A stretch of 64,000 bases of DNA from NCBI GenBank assembly GCA_025765595.1, contig JAIVFH010000131.1, positions 1-64,000 of the forward strand, written 5' to 3'. The DNA comes from Obelidium mucronatum. Lineage: Eukaryota; Chytridiomycota; Chytridiomycetes; Chytridiales; Chytriomycetaceae. The position numbers and the translations under genes are program-made. A model generated the notes under the pieces. That model had not been told where the DNA came from. It made no database searches and saw only the letters and a program-made list of their open reading frames with translations. Numbering within the stretch: position 1 is the stretch's first letter; the number at the start of each line of letters is the position of its first letter. Below, piece after piece: positions 31,601 through 42,089 of this stretch.

Positions 31601-31638
31601 AATAAATACAAATTAATATAAAAAGCAAATATTAATAA

Positions 31639-32997
31639 ATGGTAAGTTTGTCTTGCTCTATGTAGCTCACGACCCGCATACTTGCAGAACCAGCTCTTTG
31701 CGTACGCCAGCGACAGCGACAGCGACGACAGCGAAGCCGAAGCAAAGACCAAGACGACAAAGACGAAGCCGAAGAAGACAACGACGATTGTGGTCGCGCT
31801 GGCGGACGCGCCGTCGGACGACTCGGACGCCGACGCCGCGCCGACGCGAAAGCCGCAAGCCGCAAAGTCCGGCTTGGGCGGCTTGTTTGCCGCGCTGCCG
31901 CCGCCGGCGCGGGCGAGTGCGGGGGCAACTGCGGCAACACTGCGGCCGGGCAGCGTCGCCAGGAAGCGCGGAAACGCGGGCGAAGCGGGCGAAGCGGGCG
32001 AAGAGGCGAGGACGAAGAAGACGCATGTTGCGGATGAAGATGAACGGGATGAGGGCGGCTTCTTCACCCTTGGTTTGCCGCTTCGCTCTTGGCTCGAGGC
32101 TCGCTCGCTCTGACGCCCAAACAAACAATCACAGATGTTCCAAAGCCGAAACAGGCGTCTGCTCTGCCGCCTCCATCGTTCAAGCCCGCCGTGTCGTACG
32201 ACGATGGTGAGGCCGATCATCATCGCACGAAACTGCAACAGCAAGTACATCTTCAGCCATCGTCATATCCTTCCTATTCGGTCGAATCGGCCTCTTCGTC
32301 CTATGTCTATAATCCTCAAGCATATCTTCATCCTCACTCATCAGAAGAAGTAGAGTCTGCCGCAGATTCATCCAATCAGGATCATCGATATTCAAACTTG
32401 TCGTCTTCTTCTTCTTCTTCTTTACAACGGACAACTCAAGTTCATTTGGATGATTCTGCTCTTCATCGATTGGGTCATAGGAGAGGTGGTGGTGGTGTTT
32501 CTGTCGATATTGTCGATTTGAATCATGAAGATCAGTTGGGTGGTGAACAACAACGGTTGGAGAATATAAAGAATATGAGTAGGGAAAAGGTGGAATTGAA
32601 GGCTTTTGAGGTTTGTCTTTTTTTTTACTTCGTCGAAGGCGATTCATACCGCCGAAGGCGGTTCATTTCGCCGAAGGCGGTTCATTTCGCCGAAGGCGAT
32701 GTCTTTTGTTTTTCTTTTCTTTTCCTCATTACCGCCAATGGCGGTAAATATCGCCGTAGGCGATGTATGTATTCTCTTTTTCTTCCGTTATTACCGCTTC
32801 AGCGACATACCCTCCTTCATTACAATTCACTAAAACAATGTCTATATCAGCATCTGAAACCAAATAGATTGGCGAAATCTAAACACAATATTATGGCTCT
32901 CGCGTTTGAGGCGAAAGCAAGAGAACAGGAATTGAAGGAAGCTTATGCGGATCGTAGACAAGCAAAGGCAGCTTCTCACAATAAATATGGCTTTTGA
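31639..32997 (+). CDS. PRCC: PRCC family splicing-associated nuclear protein
   Basis: Four exons: 31639-31641, 31688-32072, 32135-32610 and 32851-32997, total 1011 nt, 336 aa. The N-terminus (NQLFAYASDSDSDD) matches the PRCC opening of a short aliphatic/aromatic stretch followed by Ser/Asp repeats, and the C-terminus carries the family hallmark: a Gln-containing acidic linker (LNHEDQLGGEQQ), a conserved helix (AKAREQELKEAYADRR) and the terminal NKYGF. PRCC associates with spliceosomal proteins in human cells. Oddities: exon 1 contributes only the ATG before a 46-nt intron, exon 2 is strikingly GC- and Ala-rich, and intron 3 (240 nt) carries a hairpin array. Confidence 0.88.
32630..32763 (+). 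repeat. Array of GC-rich short hairpins inside PRCC intron 3
   Basis: Six small inverted repeats with 3-nt loops sit in a T-rich intron (32611-32850): 32630-32642 (one mismatch), 32648-32662 (ACCGCC GAA GGCGGT), 32669-32679, 32687-32699, 32731-32745 (ACCGCC AAT GGCGGT) and 32751-32763 (TCGCC GTA GGCGA). The first four share the GAA loop and TTCAT spacers. The motif is absent from the other introns worked out here, and this intron is three to five times longer than its neighbours, so the hairpins look like inserted, multiplying units. Confidence 0.8.
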
Positions 32998-33065
32998 TAA
33001 TGTTTTTTTTTGCACTTATTAATGAATCTTAAGAAACGAACTTTAATTTCCTCCAATCAATTAAG

Positions 33066-33853
33066 TCAAAGACGTTGCAATTTAAAAAACGTTTCTCCCT
33101 TCAGTTTCTGTAAACTCCAGCGTTCAAGAGTATACGACTCATACATGCGTCCTGCAAGACTCTGTGCCAAGATATGATATGGTTTACGCGTTGCAAGTCT
33201 TGCAAATTCCCTACTGCTCCAAATACACATTGCCAGACACTCGCGTTTCTCATTCAACGAACCATACCAGTACTATGGAAAAAGGATTAGCATCAGATTT
33301 AAAAATGACCGGACTTTTTCTCAGTATATACCTTCAACAACCCTCCACTTTCCAAAGCTTCCGAATGCGCCAACGCATCAGCATCATAAAGCGCTTTCGA
33401 ATCCGCATTCTCCTTCCGAACACTGCGAAAAGCGACAAGATACCAATCACCTTCCCACTCAGGTCCCAACAAACTTGCCACTTGATTCCAGTTGAAACAG
33501 TCTGGTAAAGGGACGTGAAAGTAGTTTTCAGTTATCGCGTGGAAGTGGGGTAACCCGCGTTCAGTGAGTGCAAGATCGACGGCTCGGATCTGAAGTGAAG
33601 GCGAAAGTGGTGATGTCAATGATGACTCTGGATCTGGCTTTGGAGTGATTGTCGTGTTTCTGATTATGGATCCAGAGTCTTTGAGGGACTGTTCCACGTC
33701 GATTGGGGGAATCTCGGTGCTTGTAGAGTGATGCTCGTAATGGTGGTGATGGTGGCTGTATTGACGGAATAACGTCTCCAAACTGGTTGTTGCGTTTAAA
33801 GGTGCAAAATCATCTGATCGGGCGGTGGGGTGGATTTGGGTCTGAGCAGTCAT
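33066..33853 (-). CDS. UPF0643 family protein
   Basis: Two exons, 33853-33332 and 33272-33066 (59-nt intron), 242 aa. The conserved block of this fungal family is clear: HFHAITENYFHVPLPDCFNW, then EGDWYLVAFRSVRK, then GGLLKYWYGSL (spanning the intron) and CIWSSREFARLATRKPYH. The N-terminal 90 residues are disordered and include a His-run (SHHHHHYEHH). Function is unknown. The short unspliced frame ends at 33299 inside the intron. Confidence 0.85.
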
Positions 33854-34110
33854 GGCTCTTTTTTTTGGTTGTTATTCTCGATTCTTCCCTTTGTTATGCG
33901 ATTTTTTTGGTGTGTGCGGGGTGATGGCGGAATAGAATTGCGTCATTTCCCATGCGTGCGCAAAATCCTTTTTTTGGTTGAGAATAAACGGCACACGTTT
34001 AATTTCAGTATCAACATTTTAACTAATATACCCCAGCTAAACTGAGGAAAGCTTGCCTTGGATTCGAATTGGACCAAAAAAAATTTAAAAAATAGAAAAG
34101 TTTTTTTTCA
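33854..34110. other. Intergenic region, nothing recognised
   Basis: AT-rich, between the UPF0643 gene start and the 3' end of the HNH gene, both on the minus strand. No feature seen. Confidence 0.5.
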
Positions 34111-35187
34111 CTATGATTCAACCTCTTCAAACCCTACATTGACCAAGCCCTGCAATGTATTGCAAACTTTTGCCAAAAGATTGTCCACACTCCCATTGTC
34201 GCTCTCACCCGCAAAGTCATCAGAAGTTTCATCAGAACCCCCCGTCATCTTCCAAATCAAGCATGCTGCTTTGTGGAACGCCAATGCACTGCGTTTTGGA
34301 TATTTCCTTTCGTCATTGTCCACAAAGTACACTGGCAGCTCATTATCTGTATCCACCACGGTTCTACCGGCGACAAGATCAAGAGATATCAGCTTGAAGG
34401 AGCGAATTGCTTTGATTGTTCCAACATCATCAAAGTATTGCTTATTAGCTGGATCATTGGTTGAATTAACAACCTTGACAACAAGGCCAGTACCACCATC
34501 CACAAAATCAAAATATCGCTTCAATTTGTCAAATTCTGTGTGACACAGGGCGCACAGCAACACTCCGTTTTGGACCCTGAAGATGTCGTCAAGGCCGGCC
34601 CGAGACAAAAGATCTTCTGCCCTTGGAGTTCCTGACTTTTGAGCAATAAAATGTGCAGCTTCAAGCGCCGAGTTTCCCCAACAGCAAAGACACACTTGGT
34701 CTCTTTTGATTAAAGCCGCTTTAAAGTTGCTTTGTCCTGGATTCGCAGCATTTGAATCCAAGTAAGACGACAAAGAGCCAGGTGTTGATGGTGTCGATTC
34801 ATGAGACGGTGTCGCATCGGAAATTCCCTTCAGGTTATGTTGTTTGAACGGATGGATGAAACAGTTGTATAGTAGGTTCAGGCAACTCCTTTCTTCAGCT
34901 GTATTCGGCGCTGGGAGACTGGGTGTCTTCAAAGTCCAGTAGAGCTTTGAAGCATAGTCGTCCCTCATGTTCTGATCCGGTAAGAGAGTGAGTATTCCAT
35001 GCAAGAATCCGAGCTTGTTCTTGTTACCAAACTCTAACCATTTGGGTCTCCGCGATCTGATTTGGGAAGCGACGCCGTTCAGGGCATCGGCAATGTTTGG
35101 GATATCATAGAAGTCGGCTAGCTTTTGAAGAGCCATGTCGCAGGTGACAACAGTGGTATTGGCAGGAGTACAAAACACAAAATCCAT
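34111..35187 (-). CDS. HNH-endonuclease-domain protein, 358 aa
   Basis: The ATG at 35187 (MDFVFCTPANTT) is preferred over an in-frame upstream start at 35304 that would add an odd hydrophobic leader. The C-terminal half has an HNH_2-like nuclease core: CLCC, then EAAHFIAQK (first His), then NGVLLCALCHTEFD (Asn and His), with the two CXXC pairs probably binding structural zinc. The N-terminal 120 residues are helical and unassigned, and residues about 125-155 are Ser/Thr/Pro-rich. No intron. HNH domains occur at the C-terminus of some Crinkler-type fungal proteins, and other Crinkler-like genes lie next to it, but the usual N-terminal header is not evident here. Confidence 0.7.
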   Translation of the reverse strand: MDFVFCTPANTTVVTCDMALQKLADFYDIPNIADALNGVASQIRSRRPKWLEFGNKNKLGFLHGILTLLPDQNMRDDYASKLYWTLKTPSLPAPNTAEERSCLNLLYNCFIHPFKQHNLKGISDATPSHESTPSTPGSLSSYLDSNAANPGQSNFKAALIKRDQVCLCCWGNSALEAAHFIAQKSGTPRAEDLLSRAGLDDIFRVQNGVLLCALCHTEFDKLKRYFDFVDGGTGLVVKVVNSTNDPANKQYFDDVGTIKAIRSFKLISLDLVAGRTVVDTDNELPVYFVDNDERKYPKRSALAFHKAACLIWKMTGGSDETSDDFAGESDNGSVDNLLAKVCNTLQGLVNVGFEEVES

Positions 35188-35495
35188 TTTTTGGTGGAAA
35201 CTTGAAACAATAGAAAAATCAAAGTACATATAAACATATATTACATGTTTAATAAGATTATAAGGGGCTGTGGCGAGTGAGCGGGAAGAAGTCGGTTGGC
35301 TCACATGAAAATGCAGCCACTAATACTTCAAATTGCCGTTGGAGGATGGTAGTTCTGGTGAGATTTTAAGCCAGCCGTTCATGTAACCGCCTTGCCTTGT
35401 TTATTTCCTTGAGAATGATTGGTATCCATTGTCAGACAACACGAAATTTAGGAATAGAATGTTTTCCCCTTTATATACAATAAAAGCTCCTGACA
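35188..35495. other. Intergenic region, nothing recognised
   Basis: About 300 bp upstream of the HNH gene; it presumably holds its promoter and the 3' region of the kinase-like gene. No ORF, repeat or RNA signal was noted. Confidence 0.5.
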
Positions 35496-37534
35496 TCAAT
35501 GTACCCACAGCGCAACTGCCTCTCTTATGGATGGAACATTAATTCTTTCACCAGGATTCACGATGAGACACTGCGCTGCAAGCCGCAATGCACCCTCGAA
35601 AAAACCTTCCGTTTCCAACGATACTTGGCCATTTTTAAGCTTGTCCAATTGCGCCTTCACCCAAAACTCCACATCACTGTGACAGTTCAGAGCCGTCCAT
35701 CCTGTACCACAAACATTCAATTGCAGCAGAATGATACCAAGCATCCAAACGTCGCTGTTTTTATGCACCTTTTCTTCAGGTGGATACTGCACAAATGCCC
35801 TGTTCATTGGGTTCCCCGCTCCCGCATCTTGGCAAAAATCAAAGTCAATCAACCGGGCATCAGACCATCCCTCCCGGTCACTCAGAACGATGTTGGCGGA
35901 ACGAATATCCATGTGCGCGTATCCCACATATTCAAGACCAAGCAACGACTTGTCGATAATGGATAGAAGCAGGCCCTTGACACGAGTTGGAGTCGCACAC
36001 TTTGTATCTTCAGCAAAGATCACATGCAGTGAGGGACCGTAATAGGGCATTGAGATGAATGACTTGGAAAATACCCAATCCTTAAGAGGGTTAATAAACC
36101 CCAGCAGAGTAGTCTCATCTTGCGACAAAATAGTCTCCTCTTTCAATGAAACCATGTCATCGTGTGCCACAGACACTTAAGCTTTCCGGGCAGAAGTGAA
36201 ATGCTCAAAGTTCAAGTTGGCATCGTGTTTTTGGGCCAGCATAAAATCAGAGATAAGCTTTTCGGCCGCTTCCGCGCGTTTCTCCGCCGCTTCCGCGCGT
36301 TTCTCCGTCGCTTCCGCGCGTTTCTCCGCCGCTTTTTCTGCAGACAATCGCAGCAATGCAACAAGCTTGTCAACGCAGGAATGCAGACTATTCGAGAGAA
36401 TATGGTTATACAGACGGTAAACACGGTTGCCCACTCGAATCACAGGATTTGTGAAAGTGGCAAGGATCTCTGGCGTTGTATTCATATCAATTTCCGGAAA
36501 GACGGCCTTGTATTCAGCCAGTGGTATCCAACTGTACTTAGGTTGTCGTGCTCCAGGCCCTTGTGGCTCCTTGAGGACATCAGCAAATTTGGCAGCCTTC
36601 ACCAACAGATTTCGGATCCATAAAATATAGGCGACTATAGCGTTTGCCATGTGTTCCTTTTTTAACATGTCCCCCCAATGAACCACAACTCGACCTTCAA
36701 GACCGAATCCGGTGATGGATACTGTCATGATTTGACAACAAGTATGAGTCAATACTATGGCGAACATTGAAATATCTGGCCCAAACAAATCAACTTTCTC
36801 GGGGTCTGTCAGATATGGTAAATCCGTAGCATGCAATAAAGCGCATAAGCTGCCGTTTGCAGGATAGCGTCTGAATGAGTTGTCGGTTTGGTTGTATCGT
36901 TGTAGTTCAACTTTCGAAGAATAGCCACCAAGGTTTTAACCTCAGCGGGACACATGAATTGCAGGAACAATAACTCCAGTTCATCGATAATTTCCTTATC
37001 CACCCACCGCAAGTCCGGACCACTCCTGATACTGATAGCATTTGAAGAATAGCCGATTGCAAAATCAGAAATGCCGTAAACTGGTGTGTAGATACGAGGT
37101 GCGAGATGATGCTTCAGTGCTTCTTCACGAGTGGAACAATTGGGAAGCCGGACCTCACGGTACAAGAAAATACCATCCTTTTCAACTTCCAAATGTTCCA
37201 TGGCCTTGAGAAATATCTTTCCGACACTGACTTGGATGCAGCCCACCTCTGAACTCTTCCAAGGAACATCTCTTTCTTCAGTCTCCATAACTTTCAATAC
37301 CTCCACCTGAGCAGCTTCTGTCAATGATGATTCACTGGTCTGCGGAAAATTGAGTTTCGAAACGTGGTAGACTACAAAGACTTCATCTAACAGTCTGATG
37401 TTTTCAGAGGAAAATGGGGCAACCTGAGTTTGGAGGATCTTTGGCTCCTCTGAGGCATTCACTGAATCTTTCTGGAGGGTCATCGCTCTCTTGGCCGTTG
37501 GGTTTGCGGCAGAGGTTGTGACAGGCCTCTTCAT
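35496..37534 (-). pseudogene. Crinkler-like (CRN/FunK-type) kinase gene with a frameshift and a nonsense codon
   Basis: Three minus-strand segments belong together: 37534-36809, 36836-36177 and 36176-35496. The first passes into the second by a one-base deletion at about 36824-36830. The second and third are in the same frame, separated by TAA at 36177-36179. The C-terminal part is kinase-like: YAHMDIRSANIVL stands at the catalytic loop (His-Met-Asp), LIDFDFCQ at the metal-binding DFG, and SDVWMLGIILLQL at helix F. A heptad run (four copies of AEKRAEA-like units) precedes it. The layout with a long unique N-terminal region resembles Crinkler or fungal-specific kinases. With two lesions it is probably dead unless base errors are present. 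Confidence 0.6.
36255..36345. repeat. 21-bp tandem repeat coding a heptad coiled coil
   Basis: Near-perfect 21-bp units (CGCTTCCGCGCGTTTCTCCG type on the plus strand) are repeated about four times. On the minus strand they encode AEKRAEA heptads. Such in-frame repeats expand and contract easily and would change coil length. Confidence 0.75.
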
Positions 37535-37690
37535 TGTTGACTTAAAAAATAGATTTTAAAATGTTGTGAGTGCAGGGGGATGCGCGAACCGAGAAAAATT
37601 CCGAAACAATAATGAAAAAAAGTGTTAAAACATAATATTTATTTAATTGCATGATCAAAAAAAAACGACAACTGGTAAAAGAAAGAGTTA

Positions 37691-38780
37691 TCACTGCTTT
37701 ATCCAAGCCCCACGCATTCCCCCAACTTGTTGTCCTGAAATAACGTAGGTGTGAGTCTCCCACACCTTTTGCTTAACCCACACCTTTTTTGATGTCCCAG
37801 CTTCAAACCCCATCACAGATCGGAAGATTTCCCCATGCTCTTGGCAATTAGAATCGACAGCTTCAGGTAGTGTCACGACATACTTGAAGACTTCAGTGCC
37901 AGGATCGTTGGTGAAGTATGAGATAATAGCATTGGTGGCCTGGTCCTTCAGAGAATCGTGACCAGCAGGCAGGAATGACTGGGGATTTGTTTCTGCCGGT
38001 TGAATGTAGTACGTCAAGGTCTTTCCATCACTGGAGATTGCAGTGTCGAACAGAGTGTCGTCAACAATACGTAAATAAACAATTAGCTTCATCAAGCCAG
38101 TGTTCTCATCCTTAAAACGAATCAGCTCATGAAGTCGAAGATCACTTGTAAAAGCCTTTGCCGCTTTAACAACGGGCTTGGTGTAAACCAAGCTTTGGAC
38201 CGGAGTGCTGATGGCGGCGGGTTTGACGCTTGAGTTTTGAGGGGTTGGCATAGCATTAGATCGCAATAAAGCCACAGTAGAATTAAGGGGGGTGGCAGAA
38301 AAGGAAGACGTGGAGGAGGAGGAAGGTGGGGGTGGAGTTGGAGGGAGACCCAACAACTCGCGCACGGTGGGGAAGTAGTCGTTGTCCTTGTTGCCTCCAG
38401 TAGATCCCAGTCGCTCGTTCTCGTTGCCCTCTTCATCATCATCGTCGTCAGGGTCATCGGCGGCACTTAGCTGCATCGGCTCCACATCGCTGCGAGGGTC
38501 CCATTCTTCGAAGAAAATAAAACAAATTAGGGTTTCCAAACTTCGAAAAGAAATGAAGACACTCACGTGGCTCTTCAGCCAAGCGTTCTCGTACCATTTT
38601 AATCTTGCGATTGAGCGTGCATGGTTTGAAGAGCCGCAGTTGCGGAATGGCATCTTTGACTGGCTTCCCAGTAAGTAAAACTGACCCATCCCTTTCCTTC
38701 TTACGCAAAAGATTTGCAATCTGAAGGGAATGTTCTGGCTTCCACGATTTGTGGTCAAGGTAACACTTTTCTCTTGGCAT
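37691..38780 (-). CDS. Hypothetical two-exon protein, 342 aa
   Basis: Exons 38780-38567 and 38505-37691 (61-nt intron) sum to 343 codons including the stop. Residues 1-75 are basic and helical (MPREKCYLDHKSWKPE). An acidic run follows (DDPDDDDDEEGNENE), then Pro/Ser-rich sequence, then a beta-rich C-terminal domain (LMKLIVYLRIVDDTLFDTAI, FKYVVTLPEAVDSN, KKVWVKQKVWETHTYVISG). I do not recognise it. It diverges from a DDE transposase gene 660 bp away, so it could be the second protein of a two-gene DNA transposon, but no terminal repeats were identified to prove that. Confidence 0.6.
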
Positions 38781-39443
38781 TTATTTTTGAGCTCATCACT
38801 GTTGTACAGCACTGCCCCTTTTATATTTTTTTTACTGTTGACTATTGTTGCTGTCATAACGATTCATTTGTTGTCTTATTTGGCTGTTTTCGTATGTTAC
38901 TAATAGCAATCCAAATTGGAAAATTTTTTGACGCAGTGATTCCAAAAAAGTTTTTCTTGAATGAACAATTGACCTCCAACCATCCTTGGATCTAAGTAAG
39001 ACTGAACCACTGTTTTAAAGAGTGGGCATTTTTTCTTCTGGGTCACTTCTAAAAAAATTCTAGAAAATATTGCAGGGTTAAGGAATTGTTCACCAACATA
39101 CTCCCAATATTGGGACATGATGGCTTTATTTGGTTCGCAATGCAAATAAAAAAAACAAGAAGATTCATTGTTTTGAACTTTTTTGAACTGTCGGAACGCT
39201 TTTGTTCATTTTTTCAAGTGGCACTTGGCTTGTTTCCAGTGGCACCTCCAGTTCGTCTTGGTTCACTTTGTGTGCTTAACTCCGCCATTTGGTCCAAATG
39301 TGACTCATTAGGAGTCACCTTGTAACACAAGACACTTTCGGCATGTGAGGCTTGTTTGTCTTGTTTTAATTTCCAGAAGTGAGTCATTCTGTGTTGTTGC
39401 ATCTATTTTTAACTCTGAAAAAAAAATGAAAAAATGAACAAGT
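38781..39443. other. Intergenic region between divergent genes
   Basis: AT-rich. It contains an inverted repeat TGACTC ATTAG GAGTCA at about 39300-39317 and a related GTGAGTCA further right at about 39377, but no ORF. It presumably holds the promoters of the two flanking genes. Confidence 0.4.
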
Positions 39444-40439
39444 ATGCCACCTGCCGAAGCCAGCACCAGCACCCCCAATCCTGCACAAGTCCCACCATCT
39501 ATTTGGCTCCAGCAGCGGCAGCTAATGGTTAGCGCAGCGACAGAGTTCCTTGGCCTCTCTGGTGACTCATTCTACCGCAAGAAGCTTGTCTGGAAGTCTC
39601 GCTTTGCAGCCACATTTGGTCTCTGCTTGGAGTCTGCCGTGGATGTCTGGACAATCATTGCCAAAAAGGTTCTTGCTGATGGTCTTCGCAAGGTCCACTT
39701 TCTCTGGTGCTTGGTTTATCTGAAAGAGTATCCAACTGAAAGGTCTGCTGCCGGAAGGTTCAAAACCAGTGAGTCGAACTGGAGTGATAAAGTCCATCGA
39801 ATGCTGCGAGTCTTCTCCGAAATGGATGAGGTTAGTACTTTTATTGTTCCTTGTGTCCTTCATCTTTCAATGCACTGTTCTTCCCCAATAGATTCATTTT
39901 GAAGACCGTTTTGAAAACTGGCACTGCAAGGCCCCATCATGCTACGTGGATGGAATTGACGTTCTCATCCAAGAGGTCGTCCGTTCTTCAAAGGCCTTTA
40001 CAGCCACAAGTTTAAACACGCAGGCTACCGGTATCAAGTGGCCAGTGCTATTGCTACTTCCAAATTTGTTCACATCTCTGGTTCAGTTCCATGTGGACTC
40101 TTCAACGACTTGGCAATGGTGAAGCGGAGTTTGCTTCCACGGCTTGGGGTTGGTGAGAAGGTTGCTGCAGATGAAGGCTATGTTGGGGTACCTGGAAAAA
40201 TCATGACGCGACTGAAGGGTGATACGGAGGCCATCATTAAGCACAACCGCAATCTCAGCATTCTTCAATCGCGCCATGAAACAATGAACGGAAAGTTGAA
40301 GGACTTTGGCATATTGTTTCAGATGTTTCGAGGGAATCGCGAGGAACATTACCTCGTTTTTCAAGCTGTGGCTCAGATTACACAAGTCAAGATGCGCCGA
40401 GAGCCTGCATACAGCATTTTGGACCGCTTATACTTTTAA
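39444..40439 (+). pseudogene. DDE-superfamily transposase, frame-broken
   Basis: Exons 39444-39830 and 39892-40439 with a 61-nt intron. The first part carries a helical DNA-binding-like region, then YVDGIDVLIQE (first Asp), YSHKFKHAGYRYQVASAI, DEGYVG (second Asp) and SRHETMNGKLKDFGIL (Glu), matching DDE_Tnp_4-type endonucleases of Harbinger-like DNA transposons. Within exon 2, at about 39976-39980, the frame shifts by two (QE to RPFFKG), with no intron able to repair it. It is therefore probably a dead copy. Terminal inverted repeats were not found by eye. Confidence 0.65.
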
Positions 40440-40446
40440 TTCTTAG

Positions 40447-40923
40447 TTATCTTTTTGTAATAAAGTAACAATCATGTCTAAGAAGTGGTTTATTTAAATA
40501 AAAAGATAGTTCCGCAAAAAAAAAAACTGTTCGTGCATCCCCCAGTGCAAAATTCAAATAGCGCTCGATTTTTTGCGAGCCAACCCATTTGCGCGTAGCC
40601 CTGCCGTCGGCCACCACCCTTTGCAGCACCACCAGCCTTCCACCAATCGATAGATCAAAATATTGGCAACGCATTGATATGATGAACCTAACGCATTCTA
40701 TTTTTAGGTTGGCAACAGACCGTCTTATCAAGCAACCTCTCGAAAACCAACCATCGGCGAGAAACGTCTGTATGAAACTTTCAATAGAGACTCGATGATT
40801 CCTGAACTGTTTTTCATGAATTGACTGAAGGCGTTCCTTAGTCAGGTAGAGCATTGAGGAGGAGTAGTTGAAAGAGGTGATGCCGAGACGACTGCAGTCG
40901 CTTCCGTTGCAAGCAAGATTCAT
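40447..40923 (-). CDS. Hypothetical protein, 158 aa
   Basis: The frame from ATG at 40923 (MNLACNGSDCSRLG) to 40447 contains a Cys pair near the start and hydrophobic, Arg-rich stretches (RCQYFDLSIGGRLVVLQRVV). The open frame also continues upstream to 41010 with a poly-Phe/Lys leader. No family is recognised. It overlaps the 3' flank of the transposase and may be part of a mobile element. Confidence 0.3.
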   Translation of the reverse strand: MNLACNGSDCSRLGITSFNYSSSMLYLTKERLQSIHEKQFRNHRVSIESFIQTFLADGWFSRGCLIRRSVANLKIECVRFIISMRCQYFDLSIGGRLVVLQRVVADGRATRKWVGSQKIERYLNFALGDARTVFFFAELSFYLNKPLLRHDCYFITKR

Positions 40924-41180
40924 CGCAACTGTGTTTATAGGTGAAAGAACGTATTTCTTCAAAAAAAATATCGAAAAAAAACGTTGGAAAAGGCTGACGA
41001 AAAATGCCACACTTTTTTATCCCCACAGACAAAGTGTTGAAATATGAGAAACCCTAATTGACAAAACAAAAACAGCACGTCCCAATACCATCCTCGCAGC
41101 TTCATTTTATTTGTTGCTTCAAAATTGTTTATAAAGTCACCCTGAATTTAAAAATAGAAATTCGTGCCCCCAAAAAAAAC

Positions 41181-42089
41181 ATGGATGCTCTTGTTCAACA
41201 ACTGATTGCCGTCGAGAAAAAGATTGAAGACCTCGTCAAGAAACAGACTCTCTTGCAGAAGAATGACCATCACGGAACTATTACGGATGAAGAGGATATC
41301 GAGCTGGCTGTCATTGACAAGTTACTCGAGAAACTGGACCAGCAACGAAAGGATTACCTTGGACTCATCCAGCTCGCCATGAAGGAGGAACCTCCAGTTA
41401 CCAAGTCATTCTCTGAAGCCGACAGCGAATGGATTCAAGCAGTCACTGGAGTCAAAACCACGCCATATCGAAAGTGGACCGGGTACATTATCGACGTTAA
41501 TATCCAACCACGGCCTGGCTTCCAAACGAAATTTGAAGAAGTAGCCAGAGCTTTCCATCAGCTAAATGAAGCCGGTCGTCGTATTTTCCTCAACCTCTTT
41601 CTCAGTGATATCATTCTTCGCGAAGAGTTTGGTGGTGCTCTACCCATCTTTCCGGAACTGCAAGTGACAGTGGTGGAAACGAATGGTCCAAAGAAACGCA
41701 AGCTAAATGGAATAATGGATTACACTGTTGGATTCGGAAAAGGAAAAGATATCTTCGATAATACGATTCCGCAGGAAGTTCATCTGGTTGCAGTGGAAGC
41801 AAAGACAAGCATCGGTGAACAAGACCTGTGGCAATGTGTCGCAGAAGCCGCATGTTTATGCAAGACTCGAGTGGATGCTGGAAAGGCAAATAAGCGCGTC
41901 TGGGGAATCCTCTCTAATGCAAAACAATGGCAGTTCGTTCTTATCGATGAAGATGGACTTTTGTGGCAAAGTGAAGAATTCCTATTGGACCTTCGTTCTT
42001 ATGACGAATCGAAGGTGTTGCAGGTGTACCGCATTGTGCATTACATTGTGAAATGTTGTCATGGTACCCCACCCCCATCTCATCCGTGA
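41181..42089 (+). CDS. PD-(D/E)XK nuclease-like protein (Crinkler effector-type), 302 aa
   Basis: The start at 41181 (MDALVQQLIAVEKKIEDLV) is preferred; upstream codons of the open frame look untranslated. Residues 1-75 form a coiled coil. The C-terminal domain has the order expected of a PD-(D/E)XK fold: NGIMDYTVGFG (Asp), then HLVAVEAKTSIGEQDLWQCVAEAA (E-x-K followed by helix), then strands KRVWGILSNAKQWQFVLID. Nuclease-like domains of this layout are common at the C-terminus of Crinkler-type proteins in chytrids and oomycetes. No secretion signal is evident. Single exon, intact. Confidence 0.6.
   Translation: MDALVQQLIAVEKKIEDLVKKQTLLQKNDHHGTITDEEDIELAVIDKLLEKLDQQRKDYLGLIQLAMKEEPPVTKSFSEADSEWIQAVTGVKTTPYRKWTGYIIDVNIQPRPGFQTKFEEVARAFHQLNEAGRRIFLNLFLSDIILREEFGGALPIFPELQVTVVETNGPKKRKLNGIMDYTVGFGKGKDIFDNTIPQEVHLVAVEAKTSIGEQDLWQCVAEAACLCKTRVDAGKANKRVWGILSNAKQWQFVLIDEDGLLWQSEEFLLDLRSYDESKVLQVYRIVHYIVKCCHGTPPPSHP

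Noticed and set aside
31653..32210. Arg-rich frames on both strands over PRCC exon 2
   Set aside because: This exon is very GC-rich, which opens all frames; only the PRCC frame joins the conserved C-terminus.
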